A stretch of 64,000 nucleotides of DNA from NCBI RefSeq assembly GCF_001014645.1, contig NZ_LASZ01000016.1:1-64000 (forward strand), given 5' to 3'. This DNA comes from Luteimonas sp. FCS-9 (lineage in GTDB: Bacteria; Pseudomonadota; Gammaproteobacteria; Xanthomonadales; Xanthomonadaceae). Both the position numbers and the translations under genes were made by a program. Under the pieces are notes generated by a model. That model had not been told where the DNA came from and did not search any database. It was given only the letters and a program-made list of their open reading frames with translations. Within the stretch, counting starts at the first letter, position 1; each line of letters begins with the position of its first letter. This document shows, piece by piece, positions 60,332-64,000 of this stretch.

Positions 60332-60360
60332 AAAAAGCCGGGCGCAGGGCCCGGCTTTTT
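60332..60360 (-). terminator. Rho-independent terminator of mdh
   Basis: AAAAAGCCGGG (60332-60342) pairs with CCCGGCTTTTT (60350-60360). On the minus strand the GC stem ends in five Ts, 18 bp after the mdh stop; the symmetry means it can work on either strand. Confidence 0.88.
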
Positions 60361-60378
60361 CGACGACATGGCGAAGGC

Positions 60379-61365
60379 TCAGCCCAGCAGGTGCGCCACG
60401 CCGGAACGCTCTTCCTCGAGCTCGGCGAGCGTCTTGTCGATCGCCTTCTGGCTGAAGTCGTCGACCGGCAGGTCGCGGACGATCGTGTACTCGCCGTTCT
60501 CGGTGGTCACCGGGAAGCCGAAGATCACACCCTCGGGGATGCCGTACGAGCCGTCGGACGGAATGCCCATCGTGGTCCACTTGCCGTTCGAGCCCAGTAC
60601 CCAGTCGCGCACGTGGTCGATCGCGGCGTTCGCGGCCGAAGCGGCCGACGACAGGCCGCGGGCCTCGATGATCGCCGCGCCGCGCTTGCCGACCTGCGGG
60701 ATGAAGGTGTCGGCGTTCCAGGCGTCGTCGCCGATCTTGTCCTTCAACGAGGCGCCGCCGACCGTCGCGAAGCGGTAGTCGGGGTACATGGTCGGGCTGT
60801 GGTTGCCCCAGACGATGAGCTTCTCGATGTCGCCCACGGCCACGCCGGCCTTGGTCGCCAGCTGGCTCAGCGCGCGGTTGTGGTCCAGGCGCAGCATCGC
60901 GGTGAAGTTCCTGGCCGGCAGGTCGGGCGCGGACTTCATCGCGATGTAGGCGTTGGTGTTGGCCGGGTTGCCGACGACCAGCACCTTGACGTCGCGCGAG
61001 GCGACCTTGTTCAGTGCCGCGCCCTGCGCGGTGAAGATCTTGGCGTTCTCCAGCAGCAGGTCCTTGCGCTCCATGCCGGGGCCGCGCGGCCGCGCGCCCA
61101 CCAGCAGGGCGATGTCGGCGTCCTTGAACGCGACTTCCGGGTCGTCGGTGCCGACGGTGCCGGCCAGCAGCGGGAACGCGCAGTCCTCCAGCTCCATGAT
61201 CACGCCCTTGAGCGCGGCCTGGGCCTTGTCGATCGGCAGCTCGAGCAGCTGCAGGATCACCGGCTGGTCCTTGCCCAGCATTTCGCCGGAGGCGATCCGG
61301 AACAGCAGCGCATAGCCGATCTGGCCGGCGGCACCGGTCACGGCAACACGGACGGGCTTCTTCAT
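60379..61365 (-). CDS. mdh: Malate dehydrogenase
   Basis: TCA-cycle enzyme, NAD+-dependent oxidation of malate to oxaloacetate, which is the co-substrate of PrpC and citrate synthase. LDH/MDH fold, 328 residues, of the type found in many beta/gammaproteobacteria: [16 protein letters not shown] loop, catalytic Asp in RLDHNRA and His in WGNHSPT. The ATG at 61365 has GAGG at eight bases; a TTG two codons earlier is also in frame. Strong terminator follows. Confidence 0.96.
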   Translation of the reverse strand: MKKPVRVAVTGAAGQIGYALLFRIASGEMLGKDQPVILQLLELPIDKAQAALKGVIMELEDCAFPLLAGTVGTDDPEVAFKDADIALLVGARPRGPGMERKDLLLENAKIFTAQGAALNKVASRDVKVLVVGNPANTNAYIAMKSAPDLPARNFTAMLRLDHNRALSQLATKAGVAVGDIEKLIVWGNHSPTMYPDYRFATVGGASLKDKIGDDAWNADTFIPQVGKRGAAIIEARGLSSAASAANAAIDHVRDWVLGSNGKWTTMGIPSDGSYGIPEGVIFGFPVTTENGEYTIVRDLPVDDFSQKAIDKTLAELEEERSGVAHLLG

Positions 61366-61435
61366 CGTCAATCCTCTCGTTTCGTTCGAACGGTCACGTG
61401 GGTGGAAGCGAACCGGGCGGCGGGGGCCGGCCGGG

Positions 61436-62635
61436 TCAGGTCAGTTCCGCGAAGAACGCGCGGATGCGGTCGAGCCCGGGCGCGAGCTGCGCCTCGGGAC
61501 AGGTGTAGCTGATGCGCAGCGCCCGCGGCTCGCCGAACGCCGAACCCGGCACGCAGGCCACGCCCTTGGCCTCGAGCAGCGCGTTGCACAGGTCCACGTC
61601 GTCGCCGATGCGCAGGTCGCCGTGCGACTTGCCGAACGCGACGCTGACGTCGGGGAACACGTAGAACGCGCCAGCCGGCTTCGGGCACACGACACCGGGA
61701 ATCTGCGCCAGCGCCGCCATCACCACGTCGCGGCGCGCCTGGAATTCCGCGCGCTTCGCCTCGGGTATGTCCTGCGGGCCGGACAGCGCGGCGACGGCGG
61801 CGGCCGTCACGACCTCCGGCACGTTGGTGATGTGGTTGGAGTTCATCGTCGCGAAGGCGGTCGCGACGCGCTCGGGACCGGCCAGCAGGCCGACGCGCCA
61901 GCCCGGCATGCCGTAGGTCTTGGACAGCGAGTCGACGAACACCGTGCGTTCGCGCAGTTCGGGCCGCGCCTGCACAACGTGGTGGTAGCCGATGCCGTCG
62001 AAGACCATCGCGTTGTAGATGTCGTCGGTGACGATCCAGGTGTCGGGATGGCGCACGAGCACGTCGGCCAGTGCGGCGATCTCGTCCCGGGTGTAGACCA
62101 TCCCGGTCGGGTTAGACGGATTGTTGAACAGGAAGACCTTCGGCTTCTTCGCCAGCGCAGCGTCGAGCTGCTCTGGGGTCAGCTTGTAGTCCTGCTCGGG
62201 CGGGCACGGCAGCAGCCGGATGTCGGCGCCGACGATCTCGGCGATGTCCAGATACGTCGTCCAGTACGGCGTGGCGAACGCGAGGCCGTCGCCCTCGTCA
62301 AGCAGGACCTCGGCCAGCGTGTAGAGCACGTGCTTGGCGCCGATGCCGCTGGCGCAGTTCGCGCGGGCGTAGCCCGGCAGGCCGATGCGTTCGAGGTGGG
62401 CGACGAACGCGTCGAGCAGCGCGTCGCTGCCGCGGTTGGCGCCGTACTGGCCGCTGTCGCGGTCGAGCGCGTCGCGCGCGGCGGCGTAGACGTGCGGGCC
62501 GGGCAGGAAGTTCGGCACGCCGATCGAGAAGCTGATGATGTCCCGCCCTTCGGCCTTCAGACGCTTGGCCTTCTCGGCGACCTGCATGATGGCGCTGGGC
62601 TTGGCGCGACCGGTGCGCGCGGCGAGCTGGGGCAT
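61436..62635 (-). CDS. Class I aminotransferase (aspartate/aromatic type)
   Basis: Fold-type I PLP enzyme of 399 residues. [22 protein letters not shown] and the Schiff-base Lys in [14 protein letters not shown] are in place, with RISYT near the C-terminus providing the carboxylate-binding Arg. This is the AspC (subgroup I-gamma) type of many bacteria, converting aspartate and 2-oxoglutarate to oxaloacetate and glutamate; the exact specificity is not certain. GAGG lies seven bases before the ATG at 62635. It lies 70 bp upstream of mdh on the same strand, a plausible unit because both handle oxaloacetate. Confidence 0.93.
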   Translation of the reverse strand: MPQLAARTGRAKPSAIMQVAEKAKRLKAEGRDIISFSIGVPNFLPGPHVYAAARDALDRDSGQYGANRGSDALLDAFVAHLERIGLPGYARANCASGIGAKHVLYTLAEVLLDEGDGLAFATPYWTTYLDIAEIVGADIRLLPCPPEQDYKLTPEQLDAALAKKPKVFLFNNPSNPTGMVYTRDEIAALADVLVRHPDTWIVTDDIYNAMVFDGIGYHHVVQARPELRERTVFVDSLSKTYGMPGWRVGLLAGPERVATAFATMNSNHITNVPEVVTAAAVAALSGPQDIPEAKRAEFQARRDVVMAALAQIPGVVCPKPAGAFYVFPDVSVAFGKSHGDLRIGDDVDLCNALLEAKGVACVPGSAFGEPRALRISYTCPEAQLAPGLDRIRAFFAELT

Positions 62636-62793
62636 CGCACAACCTCGTTCTGGGAGGGCTGGCCGGTAGAGCTGGACGGCTGTTTTTCCGGCGCGAAATG
62701 GTATCACGGCGCTCCGTCGCGACCGTGCCATGGCGCGGTGCCCTGCACGTTGCGCGAACGGGGCGCGGGCGCCTGTGGAGGGTCTGCCGACGC

Positions 62794-63576
62794 CTACAGG
62801 TAGTCGAGCACGTCGCCCAGGTCGTAGTTGTCGTCCAGATACACCTGCCACCGCGCATAGACGTCGCGCAGGCAGGCCGGCGTCGTGCACGCGTCGAGCT
62901 GCTGGACCACCACGGCCGCCGTGCGGTCGCCATCGGGATAGCGTGCCGACAGCTCGACAAGCTGCGTGCGCAGATTGCGGTCGAGCGCGGCGAACTCGTC
63001 GTGGCTGCAGGCGAGCGTCGCGCGCAGGCTGCCCTCGACGGCGTCGGTGTCGCAGGCCACCGCCGGGACGCGGCCGGCCTGCGAGATCGCAAGGCCGATC
63101 TCCTGGCGATCGCGCGGGGTGAGCCGACGCACGAACCGCAGGTCGTCGTCGTGCCCCTGCGCCCAGGTCAGGCGCAGCGTGTACGCACTGCCCACGTCGG
63201 GATGCACGACCTTGCGCAGGGTCACGGTCTCGCCGGGCCCCTGCGTGCGGTCGACATGGAAGGCCAGGGTCTGATTGTCGAGGTCCACGTCCTCGACGCG
63301 GCCGGCCAGCCACGCGCCGTCGCGCAGGATCCGCAGGCCCGACGCGGTCTGGTACTCGATGGCGTAGATCGTCTCGGCATCGTCGCCCTGCGCGATGCCG
63401 GTGCTCCAGATGCCTTCCAGACTCTGCTCGAACGCGCCGTCCTGGAGCTGCGACCCGGTCGGGGCAGGCGCGGACGGGGCCAGCTCCGCGACCTCGGACG
63501 GACGATCGCAGGCGGACAGGCCCAACAGCAGGGCCGGCAGCAGGACGAGGGACCGCAGGCGGGCAGGCGATGTCAT
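62794..63576 (-). CDS. Putative lipoprotein
   Basis: Protein of 260 residues with a lipoprotein signal: MTSPARLR, hydrophobic run and lipobox GLSAC (Cys near residue 23), next residue Asp, which in E. coli would mean inner-membrane retention. The mature part is acidic, contains a possible beta-rich domain (YAIEYQTASGL, TLAFHVD) and a four-cysteine C-terminal region ending DNYDLGDVLDYL. No family recognised. It lies 55 bp after the cyclophilin gene, with a hairpin between. Confidence 0.75.
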   Translation of the reverse strand: MTSPARLRSLVLLPALLLGLSACDRPSEVAELAPSAPAPTGSQLQDGAFEQSLEGIWSTGIAQGDDAETIYAIEYQTASGLRILRDGAWLAGRVEDVDLDNQTLAFHVDRTQGPGETVTLRKVVHPDVGSAYTLRLTWAQGHDDDLRFVRRLTPRDRQEIGLAISQAGRVPAVACDTDAVEGSLRATLACSHDEFAALDRNLRTQLVELSARYPDGDRTAAVVVQQLDACTTPACLRDVYARWQVYLDDNYDLGDVLDYL

Positions 63577-63597
63577 GGCCGGGCGTCCCTCGCAGAA

Positions 63598-63624
63598 GGC
63601 AGGCCGGCGATGCACCGGCCTGCC
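63598..63624 (-). terminator. Hairpin after the cyclophilin gene
   Basis: Perfect 10-bp stem GGCAGGCCGG/CCGGCCTGCC (63598-63607 with 63615-63624), 7-base loop, 7 bp after the cyclophilin stop. No U-tract. Confidence 0.6.
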
Positions 63625-63631
63625 GATTGCA

Positions 63632-64000
63632 TCACGCCGCGAGGGTCTTGTTCCACTCCGCGACGCGGTCGGCCTTGGCGGCCAGCACGGCCTCGGCGTC
63701 GCCCTCGATCTTCACCGACTTGATGACGTCGCCCTGCTTGATCGCGTCGACCACGTCCAGGCCCTGGGTTACCTTGCCGAACACGGTGTGCTTGCCGTCG
63801 AGCCAGTCGGTCTTGATGTGGGTGATGAAGAACTGGCTGCCGTTGGTGTTGGGGCCGGCATTGGCCATCGACAGCACGCCGCGTTCATGCTTGACGCCGT
63901 TGTTCGTTTCATCCTCGAAACGGTAGCCCGGGCCGCCGCGCCCCGAACCCTCCGGACAGCCGCCCTGGATCATGAAGTCGGCGATGACGCGGTGGAAGGT
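63632..64000 (-). CDS. Cyclophilin-type peptidyl-prolyl isomerase, N-terminus cut by window edge
   Basis: The C-terminal 122 residues are visible; the frame runs off the right edge. It includes [13 protein letters not shown], the catalytic-Arg strand of cyclophilins, then [17 protein letters not shown] and HTVFGKV. Catalyses cis-trans isomerisation of Xaa-Pro bonds. The missing N-terminus would decide between a cytoplasmic (PpiB-like) and a periplasmic (PpiA-like) form; the short length favours PpiB. Confidence 0.92.
   Translation of the reverse strand, partial: TFHRVIADFMIQGGCPEGSGRGGPGYRFEDETNNGVKHERGVLSMANAGPNTNGSQFFITHIKTDWLDGKHTVFGKVTQGLDVVDAIKQGDVIKSVKIEGDAEAVLAAKADRVAEWNKTLAA

Overview
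The window is chromosomal DNA from a very GC-rich gammaproteobacterium, most likely a Lysobacter/Luteimonas-type member of the Xanthomonadaceae (Lysobacteraceae). Reasons: codons are almost always G/C-ending; TonB receptors, S46 exopeptidases and OmpA/SPOR envelope proteins are present; the methylcitrate locus has the prpB-prpC-acnD-prpF arrangement; and GTAG-type palindromic repeats (GTAGGAGCG...CGCTCCTAC) sit in many intergenic gaps. This assignment is inference from gene content. I see no rRNA, tRNA, CRISPR, prophage or transposase gene; the stretch is mainly core metabolism with small accessory insertions.

Layout. 1-6.3 kb: glycine-zipper protein (cut by the edge), MgtC-like protein, old-yellow-enzyme reductase, lipoprotein, metabolite:H+ symporter, a two-TM protein and MsrB. 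6.3-18.8 kb: histidine utilisation genes hutU, hutF and hutI, scattered among a 19-repeat leucine-rich-repeat protein, a ThuA protein, a phosphodiesterase, an alkA-ogt alkylation-repair operon and a UbiH-family hydroxylase whose frame runs on under ogt. 18.8-24.5 kb: a dipeptidase, ribosomal protein THX and a zinc cluster (MerC-like protein, methyltransferase, His-rich ZnuD-like TonB receptor, Zur) with two Zur-like palindromes. 24.6-34.8 kb: gltX, lpxH, a DUF455 ferritin-like protein, purF, a double-SPOR protein, folC, a phosphatase and an S46 dipeptidyl-peptidase. 34.9-38.3 kb: threonine catabolism (tdh and kbl) split by a secreted metallopeptidase gene. 38.4-49.9 kb: pseudouridine synthase, OmpA, a LysR-controlled efflux/oxidoreductase cluster, dienoyl-CoA reductase, cell-wall hydrolase and GST. 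49.9-60 kb: the methylcitrate cycle (prpB, prpC, acnD, prpF, prpE) with a divergent HTH-citrate synthase fusion. 60.4-64 kb: mdh, an aminotransferase, a lipoprotein and a cyclophilin cut by the right edge.

Most noteworthy: (i) a 421-bp unit between acnD and prpF in which a DUF559 nuclease gene fits exactly between 33-bp inverted repeats; (ii) the HTH-citrate synthase fusion facing prpB across an AT-rich palindromic island; (iii) two Zur-like boxes in front of the ZnuD-like receptor operon and the MerC-like gene; (iv) several genes with a TANNNT -10 box only 6-7 bp before ATG, implying leaderless mRNAs; (v) overlapping back-to-back -10 boxes in one 10-bp palindrome between hutF and the hutI operon.

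Starts were chosen from Shine-Dalgarno sequences, signal peptides and family length; many in-frame upstream starts were discarded because the GC-rich sequence leaves long open frames on both strands.
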